Below are positions 32,606 to 43,510 of a DNA stretch of 64,000 nucleotides, piece after piece. Within the stretch, counting starts at the first letter, position 1. Every line of letters starts with the position of its first letter. Made by a program: the position numbers and the translations under genes. Under the pieces are notes generated by a model, which made no database searches, was not told where the DNA came from, and saw only the letters and a list, made by a program, of their open reading frames with translations. The stretch comes from Alkalicoccus sp. (GTDB taxonomy: Bacteria > Bacillota > Bacilli > Bacillales > Salisediminibacteriaceae): NCBI GenBank assembly GCA_007692495.1, contig REBZ01000106.1:62001-126000 (forward strand), read 5' to 3'.

Positions 32606-32929
32606 GTGGCTTTTGGGGTCAGCAAAGATGAACTGAAACAGTGGAGACGGAAAGCGGACCGGGGAGAAGTTGCTTTTCTTACCCACTACTGGTACGATCC
32701 CCGCTTTCCGGAATATAAAACGGTTACGAAAGCTGCATGCTGTGACAGAAGAACGCTTATTCAGTGGGGCAAAAAATACGGATTGAAACCACAGTGGATT
32801 CATACAGATAACCATTATCCCCACTATGATCTTATTGGAACAACAGAAAAAGAAATATTAACGGCAGAAGGACAGTCAGCTAAACTGGCTAAGCTTCAGC
32901 AACAGCTCGGTTCCGGACAATTTCAGTAG
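32606..32929 (+). CDS. yneQ: YneQ-like protein
   Basis: AFGVSKDELKQWRRKADRGEVAFLTHYWYDPRFPEYKTVTKAACCDR; adjacent to yneP; GTG start with SD GAGGTGGGAG. Confidence 0.8.
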   Translation: MAFGVSKDELKQWRRKADRGEVAFLTHYWYDPRFPEYKTVTKAACCDRRTLIQWGKKYGLKPQWIHTDNHYPHYDLIGTTEKEILTAEGQSAKLAKLQQQLGSGQFQ

Positions 32930-33022
32930 ATACAGAATAAAGCAGCCATCTACCGGGCGGGTGAAAAGCCGATAGCTTCTCCACTGCTTTACAAGAACCT
33001 TAAACAAAGAAAGGATGATAGT

Positions 33023-33853
33023 ATGCATAACTTTCAAAAAGAAATCATTTCAGATTTAGAAGTGAAGCCGGAAATTAATGTTGAGGAGGAAATTACTCAG
33101 CGCAAAAATTTTCTGAAAGCTTATTTAAAAAAATCAGGGATGAAAGGATATGTTCTAGGCATATCCGGCGGTCAGGATTCTACACTTGCCGGTGCTCTTA
33201 TTCAGGATGCCATTAATGAACTGAACGAAGAGGAAGCAGATGGGGCATATATGTTCTGCGGAGTGCGTCTCCCATATGACGTTCAGGCGGATGAAGATGA
33301 TGCCGCTCTGGCGGTGGACTATATAAAACCGGATAAAGTGCTGACGGTTAATATTCAGTCGGCAGTGGATGCTTCTATGCAGCAGTTCGAAGAAGCTTTA
33401 GGAGAGCCGCTTTCGGATTTTCTGAAAGGAAACACGAAAGCGAGGGAACGTATGAAAGTACAATATGATATAGCGGCTCATTACAATCTCCTTGTAGCCG
33501 GAACGGACCATGCTGCGGAAGCTGTAACAGGGTTTTACACGAAATATGGCGATGGGGCCTGCGATATTGCCCCGTTATTTGGTTTGAATAAAAGGCAGGG
33601 TAAAAAAATCATGGAAAAACTCGGAGCTCCTGAAAAGCTGGCTTCCAAAGTCCCTACAGCAGACCTTGAAGATGATCAGCCGTTGATCTCGGACGAAGAA
33701 GCCCTGGGTGTAACTTATAAAGAAATTGATCAATATTTGGAAGGGCAGAATGTCAGTGAAAAAGCCAAAAATATTATTGAAACGAAATATAAACAAACGA
33801 TGCATAAAAGGCAGATGCCTGTCACGATGTATGATTACTGGTGGCAGAAATAA
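33023..33853 (+). CDS. nadE: ammonia-dependent NAD+ synthetase
   Basis: GISGGQDSTLAGALIQ PP-loop, AGTDHAAEAVTGFYTKYGDGACDIAPLFGLNKRQGK. Confidence 0.97.
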   Translation: MHNFQKEIISDLEVKPEINVEEEITQRKNFLKAYLKKSGMKGYVLGISGGQDSTLAGALIQDAINELNEEEADGAYMFCGVRLPYDVQADEDDAALAVDYIKPDKVLTVNIQSAVDASMQQFEEALGEPLSDFLKGNTKARERMKVQYDIAAHYNLLVAGTDHAAEAVTGFYTKYGDGACDIAPLFGLNKRQGKKIMEKLGAPEKLASKVPTADLEDDQPLISDEEALGVTYKEIDQYLEGQNVSEKAKNIIETKYKQTMHKRQMPVTMYDYWWQK

Positions 33854-34701
33854 TGTCCAGAGCTGATCTGCATATGCATTCAACTATATCTGACGGCGGT
33901 TATACGCCTTCAGAGCTGATGAAAAAATGTGCTGAGGCCGGTGTGAAAATGATTTCCCTTACAGATCATGACTCCACGGACGGCCTGCAGGAAGCAGCTC
34001 AGGCTGCTGCATCCCAGGGCATGAAATTTATCAGCGGTATAGAGCTTTCAACACGTGTGAATGGACGAAGTGTCGATATTCTGGGTTATGGAATTGACAG
34101 CACCTCACAAAAACTTCAGGAAAAATTACAATTTCACCGGGAGAAACGGTACAACAGAATGAAACAGATGGTGGAAAAGTGCCAGTATAACGGACTGACA
34201 GTTTCCATAGCAGACGTGGAAAAAGAAGTGACGGGGGTCACCTGGTCCCGTCCCCATCTGGCTGGGGCTCTTGTGAAAAAAGGCTATGCGGAATCTGTCA
34301 GTGAGGTTTTTGAGAAATTCATAGGGTACGGCAGGCCCTGCTATGTTCAAAAAGAAGAAGAAATGCAGCCGGAAGAAGCAGTGAATATAATCCGGGAGGC
34401 AGGAGGAGCAGCGATAGCCGCTCATCCGGTTTACTATAATATGGATGACCAAATATTAACCTGGCTGGAAAGCGGTCAGCTGGACGGAGTGGAAGTGTAT
34501 CATCGGGATCATTCCCCCGGAGATATTAAACGTTTTCTTCTATTGGTTGAAAAAGCTGAAGTTAAAACAGGTAACCGGTTTTACCGTACAGGAGGCACCG
34601 ATTTTCACCATGAAAAATTCGGTCGTAGTGGAGAACGAATAGGTGCTTCACCCCTTCCATGGAAAGAGGCGGAACATATATACCGTGGAATTGGCGGATA
34701 A
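33853..34701 (+). CDS. PHP-domain phosphoesterase
   Basis: ADLHMHSTISDGGYTPSEL, SLTDHDSTDG, GTDFHHE. Confidence 0.93.
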   Translation: MSRADLHMHSTISDGGYTPSELMKKCAEAGVKMISLTDHDSTDGLQEAAQAAASQGMKFISGIELSTRVNGRSVDILGYGIDSTSQKLQEKLQFHREKRYNRMKQMVEKCQYNGLTVSIADVEKEVTGVTWSRPHLAGALVKKGYAESVSEVFEKFIGYGRPCYVQKEEEMQPEEAVNIIREAGGAAIAAHPVYYNMDDQILTWLESGQLDGVEVYHRDHSPGDIKRFLLLVEKAEVKTGNRFYRTGGTDFHHEKFGRSGERIGASPLPWKEAEHIYRGIGG

Positions 34702-34713
34702 GTGGAGGGAAAT

Positions 34714-35925
34714 ATGAATATTTCAGATGTTATAAACAATAAAAATAAAATTCATGCCTTTCTGCAGCCAGTCATCAGTGCAGATAAATATGAAGCATCG
34801 GCTTTTGAAGTACTAGGAAGATATGAAGAAAACGAGGAATATGTATCTATGGTTTCATTTTTCACAGACGAAAAGGTGGATGATGAAGTAAAATGGGAAA
34901 TCGACAAATGGATTTACAGCTGTGCCGTGGAAAAAGCAATGAACATGGAGAAGCTCCCTGTACTGCATTTTAATATTCTGCCGGCAGTACTCGGCCCGCT
35001 GGACGCAGTGGAGGATTTACTGGAGTTTTTTGAAGAAATAGAGAAAAAAGGGTTTCCCCGCTCCCACACGGTGTTTGAAATTCAGGCAGACAAGTTTGCC
35101 GGCAGCCTGAAAGAGCTTACGCATATTCTTCTTTACTTTAAAGCCAGCGGGTACTTAACAGCGATGGATAATATAAGCATTAATGACACCCATCTTGATC
35201 AATTTTCGACACTGGAACCATCCATTATTAAAGTGGATGTTTCCGATCTTGAGGAAACATCCTCTTATTACACCTATAGTGAAATTCTCGATACATTAGC
35301 TTTTTATGCAAGAAAATTAGGAGCTTCCCTTCATTTTACAGGCATCGAGACGTCCCACCAGCTTCATATGGCATGGAGATACGGGGGCCGATTTTTTCAG
35401 GGGTTTCTGCTCGGTTCACCGAATGCGGAAGGAAGCGGCCGCTGCGAAAAGCATAAAGTCGTTAAGGATTTAATACATTCCTTCATAGATATGCACTATC
35501 GATGGCTGGATCGTCAGACGGAGCTTTTAGTGAAGATGGATGAACGGGTTAAAAAAACCTGGACAGGGAGAGAGTCTCTGGATACCTTTGTTAAAAGTCT
35601 GACTAAAAAATTTGATGTTGAGGCTTCCCGAATATATATCTGTGACAAATACGGTTACCAGCAGACGGTAAACTGGACAAAAACAGAAGCGTATGGGTGG
35701 AAAATGGATGAAACCGCCAAAGGGAAAAACTGGAGCTGGCGAGTTTACTTTCTTGATAATGTAGTTGAAATGCAGTTTAATAAAAATGGTATGCTTTCGG
35801 ATAAGTACAGAGATATTGAAACAAATGAAATTATCAGAACCTATTCCTGTCCTTTAGAAAAAAATCTGTATTTATTTGTAGACCTGGATCCTGTCTATCT
35901 TTACAGACAGAACTGGTTTCAATAA
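34714..35925 (+). CDS. YkuI-like EAL-domain protein with C-terminal sensor-like domain
   Basis: FEVLGR (EAL-equivalent), HFNILP, FEIQ, MDNIS, IIKVDVS, FFQGFLLG; C-terminal region similar in layout to YkuI. Confidence 0.8.
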   Translation: MNISDVINNKNKIHAFLQPVISADKYEASAFEVLGRYEENEEYVSMVSFFTDEKVDDEVKWEIDKWIYSCAVEKAMNMEKLPVLHFNILPAVLGPLDAVEDLLEFFEEIEKKGFPRSHTVFEIQADKFAGSLKELTHILLYFKASGYLTAMDNISINDTHLDQFSTLEPSIIKVDVSDLEETSSYYTYSEILDTLAFYARKLGASLHFTGIETSHQLHMAWRYGGRFFQGFLLGSPNAEGSGRCEKHKVVKDLIHSFIDMHYRWLDRQTELLVKMDERVKKTWTGRESLDTFVKSLTKKFDVEASRIYICDKYGYQQTVNWTKTEAYGWKMDETAKGKNWSWRVYFLDNVVEMQFNKNGMLSDKYRDIETNEIIRTYSCPLEKNLYLFVDLDPVYLYRQNWFQ

Positions 35926-35954
35926 AACAGACCGAATGAAAGGGGGGAGGCTGC

Positions 35955-37109
35955 TTGAAGTCTTCACCAGTCTGGAAGCTGAAAGGAACGTTGTTTTTCT
36001 TTCATGCCTCGATGACTATCATGATCAGCTACCTGCCCGTCTATTTTCAATATTTAGGATTAACCCCGTGGGAAATCGGAGTTCTGCTGGCTGCCGGACC
36101 AGCGGCAGCTATTCTGGCCCAGCCTTTCTGGGGGTTTATGAGCGATAAATGGAAAACCGTCCGTAAAATACTCGTCCTCTGCCTGTCCGGGGCTTTAACG
36201 GTCGGATTTTTTCTATTCCAGCTTAATGAGTTTTATTACATAATACCGGCCGTTTATTTGTTTTTTTCCTTTCTTTCTCCAGCAGGGGGGCTTGGTGACA
36301 GCCTCGCGCAGAAGGTGTCAGTAGAAAAAAGCGTATCTTTCGGGAGTATACGAATGTGGGGTTCGCTCGGTTTTGGAAGTGCTTCTCTTGCGGGCGGGTA
36401 CATTCTCAGCTGGATCGGAATAGGACATATTTACGCGGTGTTTGCTTTGTTTTTAGTAACAGCACTCATATTCGCCTATGCTTCTCCTGATAGTACGCCA
36501 GCCAGTAAACCGGTGAGTCTCGGGAGTGCCTGGAGACTCCGTAAAGACAGAGAGCTTCTTCTTTTTCTAGGTTTTATTATGACGATCAGCCTGACGCATC
36601 GTATGAACGATTCCTTTATTGGATTATACATAGTAGATTTAGGAGCGGACGAGTCGGTGATTGGCATGGCTTGGTTCATCGGGGTTACTGCTGAAGCGCT
36701 GATGTTTGCTTTTAGTACGTACTGGATGCGGCGCTTTCATCCACTCACCTTGATAGCTTTGGCAGCAGCACTTTACACTGTACGCTGGATTCTGCTTTTT
36801 TTGGCTCCGGAACCGGGATTCGTGCTCATGATTCAGGTGACACATGGAATAGCTTTTGCTGTTTTTTATTTAACAGCTTTTCAGTTTGTCAGCAGGCTCG
36901 TTCCTAAAGAGTTGGAATCTACAGGGCATCTGCTGTTTATTTCCGTTTTTTTCGGCGTGTCCGGTGTGATTGGTTCCTCAGTAGGAGGAATTATTATAGG
37001 TGCATACAGTCTGAAAATGCTGTATGCGGTTATGGCATGTCTGGCATTCGGAGGCTTTATAGGAGCATTGGCATACAGAAGGAAATTTATTCGAAAGTTC
37101 AGCTATTAA
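35955..37109 (+). CDS. MFS transporter
   Basis: 12-TM pattern, PWEIGVLLAAGPAAAILAQPFWGFMSDKWKTVRKIL. Confidence 0.88.
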   Translation: MKSSPVWKLKGTLFFFHASMTIMISYLPVYFQYLGLTPWEIGVLLAAGPAAAILAQPFWGFMSDKWKTVRKILVLCLSGALTVGFFLFQLNEFYYIIPAVYLFFSFLSPAGGLGDSLAQKVSVEKSVSFGSIRMWGSLGFGSASLAGGYILSWIGIGHIYAVFALFLVTALIFAYASPDSTPASKPVSLGSAWRLRKDRELLLFLGFIMTISLTHRMNDSFIGLYIVDLGADESVIGMAWFIGVTAEALMFAFSTYWMRRFHPLTLIALAAALYTVRWILLFLAPEPGFVLMIQVTHGIAFAVFYLTAFQFVSRLVPKELESTGHLLFISVFFGVSGVIGSSVGGIIIGAYSLKMLYAVMACLAFGGFIGALAYRRKFIRKFSY

Positions 37110-37499
37110 TAAAGCACTGGCTACTTAATTTCAATTTTTCCATATACTGTTTATATATTCACTTCTGTAGAGGAAATTCAGCGGCTGACTCTTTTTTGCA
37201 GCAGCGCTTCTCTTTTTACAAAGCTAACCAAGTGGCACAGTTATCCTTAAAGTGTTTATCTTAAGAAACTACAAAAAGAAAGGCTGATAAAAATAAGGAA
37301 AAGGTGCCGGATGAATAGTCCTGGTACCTTTTTGATTTATCATCAGACGAATAGAAAAAGAAGCTGCTATGTTTTAAAAAACACACAGCAGCGGGAATTA
37401 AAACGATTTAATAAAAATAACTTATCTGTCCTCCTGAATATTTTTACCTGGGCCAAGAAAAAGTTATACTGATGTAAAGAGATAGAAGGGAATTTGTTT

Positions 37500-38165
37500 A
37501 TGTTCAAATGGAGTTCAGTTATTTTTTTAGCGCTGCTTGCGTTATTTTTATTTTGGCAGTGGGAGACAGTATCCGAACTGCGTGGAGAGAATATCAGTTA
37601 TTTCACTCAGGAAATCTTTCCTGAAACAGGATATGGAATCCTCACAGTGACAATTCCTCTGTTAATAGCCCAGAATGTTTTTACTGTTTTTCCAGTTATT
37701 ATCATCATTACTATTCACGTCCTGCTATTCGGCTTCTGGGAAGGGTTGTTGTTTAGTTTCGCAGGAACAACGGCCGGTGCAGGCTTTTGTTTCCTTCTTG
37801 CCCGTTCGTGGAGTGAAGAGAAAGTCAAAAATTTTTGGAGTGGTAAAAAAGACCGCTGGGAAAAAGCTGCTTCCCTGCTCGAACGGCACGGGATGGCAGC
37901 AGTCGTAGTTTTGAGAAGCATTCCCATTATGCCGAGTAATTTAATATCGGCCGCCGCTGCCTTAACCCCTATGAAAGTTTCTGAATACATGTGGGGTACA
38001 GCGGCCGGAAATATTTCTATGATTTGGATATTAAGCCTTATTGCTGCCCCTTTTTGGGCAGAAAGAAACGAGTTTATTACATCACTTTTGCTTTATCTCA
38101 TATTTTTAACCGTAACAGCTGTTATTTACTGGAGTGTTAGATTAAGGCGTAAGGAGGCAGTCTGA
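37500..38165 (+). CDS. TVP38/TMEM64 (DedA-like) membrane protein
   Basis: FGFWEGLLFSFAGTTAGAGFCFLLARSW...VVLRSIPIMPSNLISAAAALTPMKVSEY. Confidence 0.85.
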   Translation: MFKWSSVIFLALLALFLFWQWETVSELRGENISYFTQEIFPETGYGILTVTIPLLIAQNVFTVFPVIIIITIHVLLFGFWEGLLFSFAGTTAGAGFCFLLARSWSEEKVKNFWSGKKDRWEKAASLLERHGMAAVVVLRSIPIMPSNLISAAAALTPMKVSEYMWGTAAGNISMIWILSLIAAPFWAERNEFITSLLLYLIFLTVTAVIYWSVRLRRKEAV

Positions 38166-39115
38166 TGATAACGGTAATGGCTTCAGTTTCATTTATTTTG
38201 TTTACTTTCAGCATTTTTCTGTGGATTAAAGAACGAAACAACGCTCTTACGGCAGTACCCTCCGTCGTCAAAAAAAATATTACACCCGTGGAAGCCTCTA
38301 TGATTACAGGAGATTCTTTCTCTGTCAGACACGTTACTGCCACCATTCTGGATCTTGTTCTGAAAGAAAAACTTTCTGCTGAAAGGACAGCAGACGGACG
38401 GATAATGTATAAGGATAACGCCAATAGGGATGAACTGAAAAAATACGAAAAAGATCTCGTTGATTATTTGTTCTACAGAATAGGAAGGGATGGAATTTTC
38501 TTCATGGAAGACGTTGAATCAGTAACGGAGGACCAGGAAGAAAGAGACAGCTTCTATTCTTTTCTGGAAAAATTAAAGAATGGGATAAAAAAAGAGCTGC
38601 GTGACTCAGTAATAAGCCGGAGAAGCAGGTATGCCAGGACTTTTCTTCCGGTATCAAGCTTTTTGCTGATGATTTCAGGAGCTGTCATGCTGTTTGAGCA
38701 CCCGGTTTCCGGGCTCGCTGTATGGACCGGAAGTGCCACTCTCGGAGGACTGATGCTTAAACAGGAATGGCTTACTGCATATGGAATGGAAGAAAAAGAA
38801 CGATTTCAGCGTTATCGAAACTATTTAAAAAACCACCGTATATCCGGGGGAGCTCTTGAAGAACTGGCTGCCGATTACGTTTATACCACAGCGTTTGGGC
38901 TTGCCGGCAATCATGAAGAAAATTATCCGCTCAGGGACGCTTCGTCTTTAAAGTTTCGTCCGGGCGAATTTCCGCTGTATATGCCGGCCGCTGGTACAGG
39001 AGCATTTTTTATTATAAATAACGAGGAATCGGAGCAGTTAACAGAAGCATTTTATAAGGCCGGATATACTGATGGGGATACTATCAGTACAGATGCCAAT
39101 GATGACGGCGCATAA
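38165..39115 (+). CDS. membrane protein, DUF2207 C-terminal-like
   Basis: ITPVEASMITGDSFSVRHVTATILDLVLKEKL-type region and central TM pair. Confidence 0.55.
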   Translation: MITVMASVSFILFTFSIFLWIKERNNALTAVPSVVKKNITPVEASMITGDSFSVRHVTATILDLVLKEKLSAERTADGRIMYKDNANRDELKKYEKDLVDYLFYRIGRDGIFFMEDVESVTEDQEERDSFYSFLEKLKNGIKKELRDSVISRRSRYARTFLPVSSFLLMISGAVMLFEHPVSGLAVWTGSATLGGLMLKQEWLTAYGMEEKERFQRYRNYLKNHRISGGALEELAADYVYTTAFGLAGNHEENYPLRDASSLKFRPGEFPLYMPAAGTGAFFIINNEESEQLTEAFYKAGYTDGDTISTDANDDGA

Positions 39116-39863
39116 TCCGGCTTCTCCAGCAGCCGAAACGCTTCATGACGGTCTGATGAACTACAGCCTGGCTTATAAGATAAATCCACCATGGAAGGGA
39201 AGGACGGTAATGGGTTAAAGCAGCGTAAACGAGCCCGGGATGCACACCGGACCGGATAAACCACAGCCGCCCCCGGGCGTGGCCTTTCCCGCCGGCCATT
39301 TTTCCCCCTTTAATTATCCATGCACTGATTTCAGGAGGCAGATCTTTTGTGTTTTCCTGTTCCAGTTCAAGCAGCTCGATACCAAATAAAGACAAAGCAA
39401 TAATCCCAGTTTCTTTTTGTCTGGCTTGAATCAGCCTTCGGCTCCAGACCGGAAGAAACCGGAAATAGCTTTTCGCGATTCTTTCTGCATTTATCTGTGA
39501 TTTTTCATACCACACGTGGACGGAAGTGACATGATGCTCCGATTTTGACGTGCTTTCAGCACTTTTATCCGCCTGAACAACGTGTAAAGTAACATGTGAT
39601 TTATTCGTCCAGTGCCGGAATAATTCCAAAAGAAATGTTTGTTGATTGTCGTGTTTTCCCTGCTGCAGGGCATCATTGGTCGCTATTGGCATTACGAGAG
39701 TGATTTGTCTGTATTTACTGCACAGTTTTCTGATTGCAGCAGGAGTCAGTCTCAGGTGTCCCGGCTCAAGGCCGGCATGTATGCGGAGATAATCCGCATC
39801 AGGGTCCAGGGCCGGTGGTTTTTCCTGATGATATATTACTGCATGATTAATCATTTTAAGCAC
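39084..39863 (-). CDS. conserved hypothetical protein, 259 aa
   Basis: Long ORF with normal codon usage on the minus strand, convergent overlap with preceding gene. Confidence 0.6.
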   Translation of the reverse strand: MLKMINHAVIYHQEKPPALDPDADYLRIHAGLEPGHLRLTPAAIRKLCSKYRQITLVMPIATNDALQQGKHDNQQTFLLELFRHWTNKSHVTLHVVQADKSAESTSKSEHHVTSVHVWYEKSQINAERIAKSYFRFLPVWSRRLIQARQKETGIIALSLFGIELLELEQENTKDLPPEISAWIIKGGKMAGGKGHARGRLWFIRSGVHPGLVYAALTHYRPSLPWWIYLISQAVVHQTVMKRFGCWRSRIMRRHHWHLY

Positions 39864-39916
39864 CTCTTCTTCGTTTCATGATACACTGCTAATAAAGAAA
39901 AGCAGGAGGGATAATT

Positions 39917-40420
39917 ATGAAAACATTCCGCTTATGTTCCTTGACTATTTTGTTTGATGAAGCTCCTTCAGAAGATGAGCCTATGAAAGGAGTCAGTGTA
40001 CCACTTGTAGACGGCCTTATTATTAACAAAGAGGAAGCGGACAAAAGCTGGCTTCTCGAAGCGGTAGTCGATAAAGAATGGAATGATTTTTTTCAGGAGT
40101 ACCTGAGCACCCGGCAGCCGCTTATGGCCGAAGTCACGATCACTAAAAAAACTAACGATCCTGCTACACTTTACTGTTCTATAAGTTCGGTTCATGAACT
40201 GCAGGATCATGTATCGGTGCACATTGAAGGCCAGATCGTTGCTAAAAAGGAAGACCTGTCAGATATGCTTCTCCGCAGTCTTCTGGATGAAGGATACACT
40301 GGGGAGGATCTCTATAACGAATACCGGCGTCGCAAGAGCGACCGTGGAAAAGCAATTCAAAGTATTCTTTCCAATGCCTATGAACAGGCAAAAGAAGAAA
40401 TGGAAGATAAAGAATCATAA
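39917..40420 (+). CDS. YwpF-like family protein
   Basis: MKTFRLCSLTILFDEA...SVHIEGQIVAKKEDLSDMLL; SD GCAGGAGGG. Confidence 0.6.
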   Translation: MKTFRLCSLTILFDEAPSEDEPMKGVSVPLVDGLIINKEEADKSWLLEAVVDKEWNDFFQEYLSTRQPLMAEVTITKKTNDPATLYCSISSVHELQDHVSVHIEGQIVAKKEDLSDMLLRSLLDEGYTGEDLYNEYRRRKSDRGKAIQSILSNAYEQAKEEMEDKES

Positions 40421-40890
40421 AATAAATATATTTTCCTTACTGGAATGTCACAAGCAAAGCGGGAGGCCTATTTAATGTATTATCACAGCGGAGGGCTTCC
40501 CTTTATTGCAGTATTAAAGAAAATCAGGGTCCCTTACAGGCGTTCGATACTAAGACGTTTTTGCCTGAAGAAAGTTTCAATAGTTTCAGGGTGCTTATCA
40601 GCTGCCAGCTGAGAATCATGCAGGCAGCTGATTTTTCTGCATAGAAGGCTCCCTCAGGACAACAGTGCCAGCCGGACGGCTCCTCCATGGCAGGCAGCGC
40701 TGAAGCGGAGTTCCCTCAGAAATCACAACGAACTTTAATAGAGCTTTTATCATAGAGACTTTTTGTTTGTAAATACAGACCCCCTTATATAAAAGTGGCG
40801 AGTTTAAGAGAGCGCTGAAAAATACAGTCACGTGCATGCTTGCTGTAAAGGAATTCATAAATTAAAATGTAGAAGAAGGAGGAGAAGAAC

Positions 40891-41682
40891 ATGACGATAC
40901 GAAATGTAACTGGGATATCCACCTTGGCAGGATGTATGTTAATACTTGCTGCCTGTGGAAATAACAATGAAGAAGCCGCTGATGAGATAGATGAAAACCT
41001 GCAGAACGATCCTGCTGGTGAGGAAGAGGCGGAACAGGAAAATATTGATGAGGCAGAGGAACAGGAGGAAGAACTAGAGGATTTGGAAGATATTACATAT
41101 CCGCAGTTTGAAGAAGATGAAAGTAATTATCCTCAGGTCGTGCTGCATACAAACATGGGAGAAATCGAATTAATGCTTTTTCCTGATGAAGCTCCGCTTG
41201 CCGTTGAGAATTTCATTACATTGGCAGAAGAAGGATATTATGATGAAGTAATATTTCACCGTGTTATAGAAAATTTTATGATACAGGGCGGTGATCCATC
41301 CGGAACAGGGATGGGGGGAGACAGCGCTTTTGGAGAGCCTTTTGAAGATGAATTTGATCCTTCACTGGGTCATTTCCGGGGAGCTCTTTCCATGGCTAAC
41401 AGCGGCCCGGATACGAACAGCAGTCAATTCTTTATCGTCCAGGCGGATGAGAGTCAGGTGTCCGGGGAAATGTTTCAGGAAAGCGACTTTCCCGATCAGA
41501 GAGTGGAATACTATGTAGAAGAGGGAGGAACTCCTCATCTGGATTTTCAGCATACCGTATTCGGCCATGTGATTGAAGGAATGGATGTTGTTGATGAAAT
41601 AGCTGTGGTGGAAACTGAATCAGCTGACAAACCTTCAGAAGATGTAATAATTGAATCTGTGGAAATTATGGAAGAAGAGTAG
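40891..41682 (+). CDS. peptidyl-prolyl cis-trans isomerase (cyclophilin), lipoprotein
   Basis: LILAACG lipobox; [39 protein letters not shown]. Confidence 0.95.
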   Translation: MTIRNVTGISTLAGCMLILAACGNNNEEAADEIDENLQNDPAGEEEAEQENIDEAEEQEEELEDLEDITYPQFEEDESNYPQVVLHTNMGEIELMLFPDEAPLAVENFITLAEEGYYDEVIFHRVIENFMIQGGDPSGTGMGGDSAFGEPFEDEFDPSLGHFRGALSMANSGPDTNSSQFFIVQADESQVSGEMFQESDFPDQRVEYYVEEGGTPHLDFQHTVFGHVIEGMDVVDEIAVVETESADKPSEDVIIESVEIMEEE

Positions 41683-41858
41683 AAAATAAGGTTGTTACGT
41701 CCCATCAGGATTTATATAATTGTCTGAATCGAGTTAATAACAGTTTTAAAAAACCTTTTCCTGGCTGAATGCCCTGGAAAAGGTTTTTTTGATAAATGCT
41801 GAAATTAAGAAAGAAGGCTGCCTTACAGCAAGCCTTCCCTGCTTATGTATGTTGCTGA

Positions 41859-42053
41859 CTACTTGGCATTGTCCCTGATCATATAATAAATGAAGAGGAC
41901 GAGAACAACAAAGGCAAGAATTGTAAAAATGATTTCACTGAATCCAAATCCACCATTTTCATCTTCCGCTGCTTCTGCTGCAAAAACTGCTGCTGCCGGC
42001 ATCATAACAAAAACAAATGTCAGAAGGCCTGCGGGCAATACCTTATTCCACAT
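41859..42053 (-). CDS. small membrane/secreted protein, 64 aa
   Basis: Signal-like N-terminus PAAAVFAAEA then TM. Confidence 0.55.
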   Translation of the reverse strand: MWNKVLPAGLLTFVFVMMPAAAVFAAEAAEDENGGFGFSEIIFTILAFVVLVLFIYYMIRDNAK

Positions 42054-42501
42054 GAACTAATACCTCCAATTCTACTCACATATCACTTTAATTATAGAAT
42101 GAAATGCTTCACAGTGCAATTGAAAAAGCTGGATATTTCAATAAATACGGCTGAAAAGAAATCATAGAATGGTTTCTGAGCTGTTTTACAGTTTTGTCAG
42201 CGGATAAATAAACCTGCCGGAAATCTTGGCAAAGGAGGGAAAACCGGATCAGTTATAAAACAACGGCGGGCTATATTAGTACTTTACCCATTTTCTCTCC
42301 CTTTATTTCAATCTGTTTTAATACAGTATAAAAAGTGTAACACCTGTAAAAATAGTGTTATTAAAGGAATTATACGTCCTCTGAGCTGTAAATAAATATG
42401 ATTAACAGAAAAAAATTATAAATTGTTATAATAAAGGGTTGTGTTTATGTAACTGTTGTAATACAATGAACTCATCTTAAAAATATATGGAGGGATTGAC
42501 C

Positions 42502-42645
42502 ATGATGATGTCCGCCGTTGAATTTTTCCGTAACCTTCCGCCAAAGCAGTGCTCGAAATGTGGAAATCCTTTAGACGAAATGCACGAATCCTACATTCAG
42601 AAATGTCAGGAATGCGAGCAGGATGCTGCAGCTTCACAATTGTAG
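42502..42645 (+). CDS. YhfH-family small zinc-ribbon protein (missed in ORF track)
   Basis: MMMSAVEFFRNLPPKQCSKCGNPLDEMHESYIQKCQECEQDAAASQL*; SD GGAGGG. Confidence 0.85.
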   Translation: MMMSAVEFFRNLPPKQCSKCGNPLDEMHESYIQKCQECEQDAAASQL

Positions 42646-42788
42646 AACTTCAGGCTTCCGGAATACACTCCGGAAGTTTTTTTTGTTTCTTAAAACAGGA
42701 GGATGGAGAGTATTGCTGTCAGAGAAAATTCTCACATTTAAAAACTAGGACAGGACAGAACGGGATATAGTAAAATGTTTTCCGGGGA

Positions 42789-43442
42789 GTGATAATTTTG
42801 TATACTGCTTGGATAGAAAAAGCGGAAATTTTAGCACAGGATTTTTTTAAAGATGACGCTAGCGGACATGACCTGTTTCACACAATGCGGGTAAGAAGTC
42901 AGGCGGTGTCTATTGCGCAGGAAGAAGGGGCGGACGTGTTACTATGTGAGCTTGCTGCCCTTCTTCACGATGTGAGTGATGAAAAATTTCATCATACACA
43001 GTCGTCAGGAAAAGAATATTTACAGCAATGGATGATTGCCCAGGATATCCCTCCAGCTGAAAGAAATAAACTGAATTACATTGTTGAATCTGTTTCATTC
43101 AAAGGGGGCAGCGGACAGGTTCCGGAAACTCTTGAAGCCGGAGTTGTGCAGGATGCAGACAGACTAGATGCGATAGGAGCAGTGGGGATCGCGCGCTGTT
43201 TCATGTATGCAGGATCCCATGGATCTCCTATGCATGATCCTGAACAGCGGCCGCGGTATAATTTGACGGAGCAGGAATACCGCGATAACTCAGCTTCGGC
43301 AGTTACACATTTTTATGAAAAACTTCTGACATTAAAAGATACGATGAATACACCTTCGGGTAAAAAGCGGGCAGAAAAGCGTCATGAAAGGCTGGAAAAT
43401 TTCCTTGATGAATTTTACAGTGAGTGGAATGGTAATTCTTAA
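42789..43442 (+). CDS. HD-domain phosphohydrolase (YpgQ-like)
   Basis: HDLFHTMRV, LAALLHDVSDEK, VVQDADRLDAIGAVGIARCF. Confidence 0.9.
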   Translation: MIILYTAWIEKAEILAQDFFKDDASGHDLFHTMRVRSQAVSIAQEEGADVLLCELAALLHDVSDEKFHHTQSSGKEYLQQWMIAQDIPPAERNKLNYIVESVSFKGGSGQVPETLEAGVVQDADRLDAIGAVGIARCFMYAGSHGSPMHDPEQRPRYNLTEQEYRDNSASAVTHFYEKLLTLKDTMNTPSGKKRAEKRHERLENFLDEFYSEWNGNS

Positions 43443-43510
43443 TAAGTGTAAATAAAGCATGCATCGGGTAGATATAGAAGTGAATGGTTTTAATTTGAAG
43501 GAGGCATAGT

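Noticed and set aside
40474-40737. ORF MYYHSGGLPFIAVLKKIRV... with internal TGA as a further selenoprotein
   Set aside because: Poor coding character, no family resemblance, no convincing SD or SECIS-like hairpin; likely intergenic.
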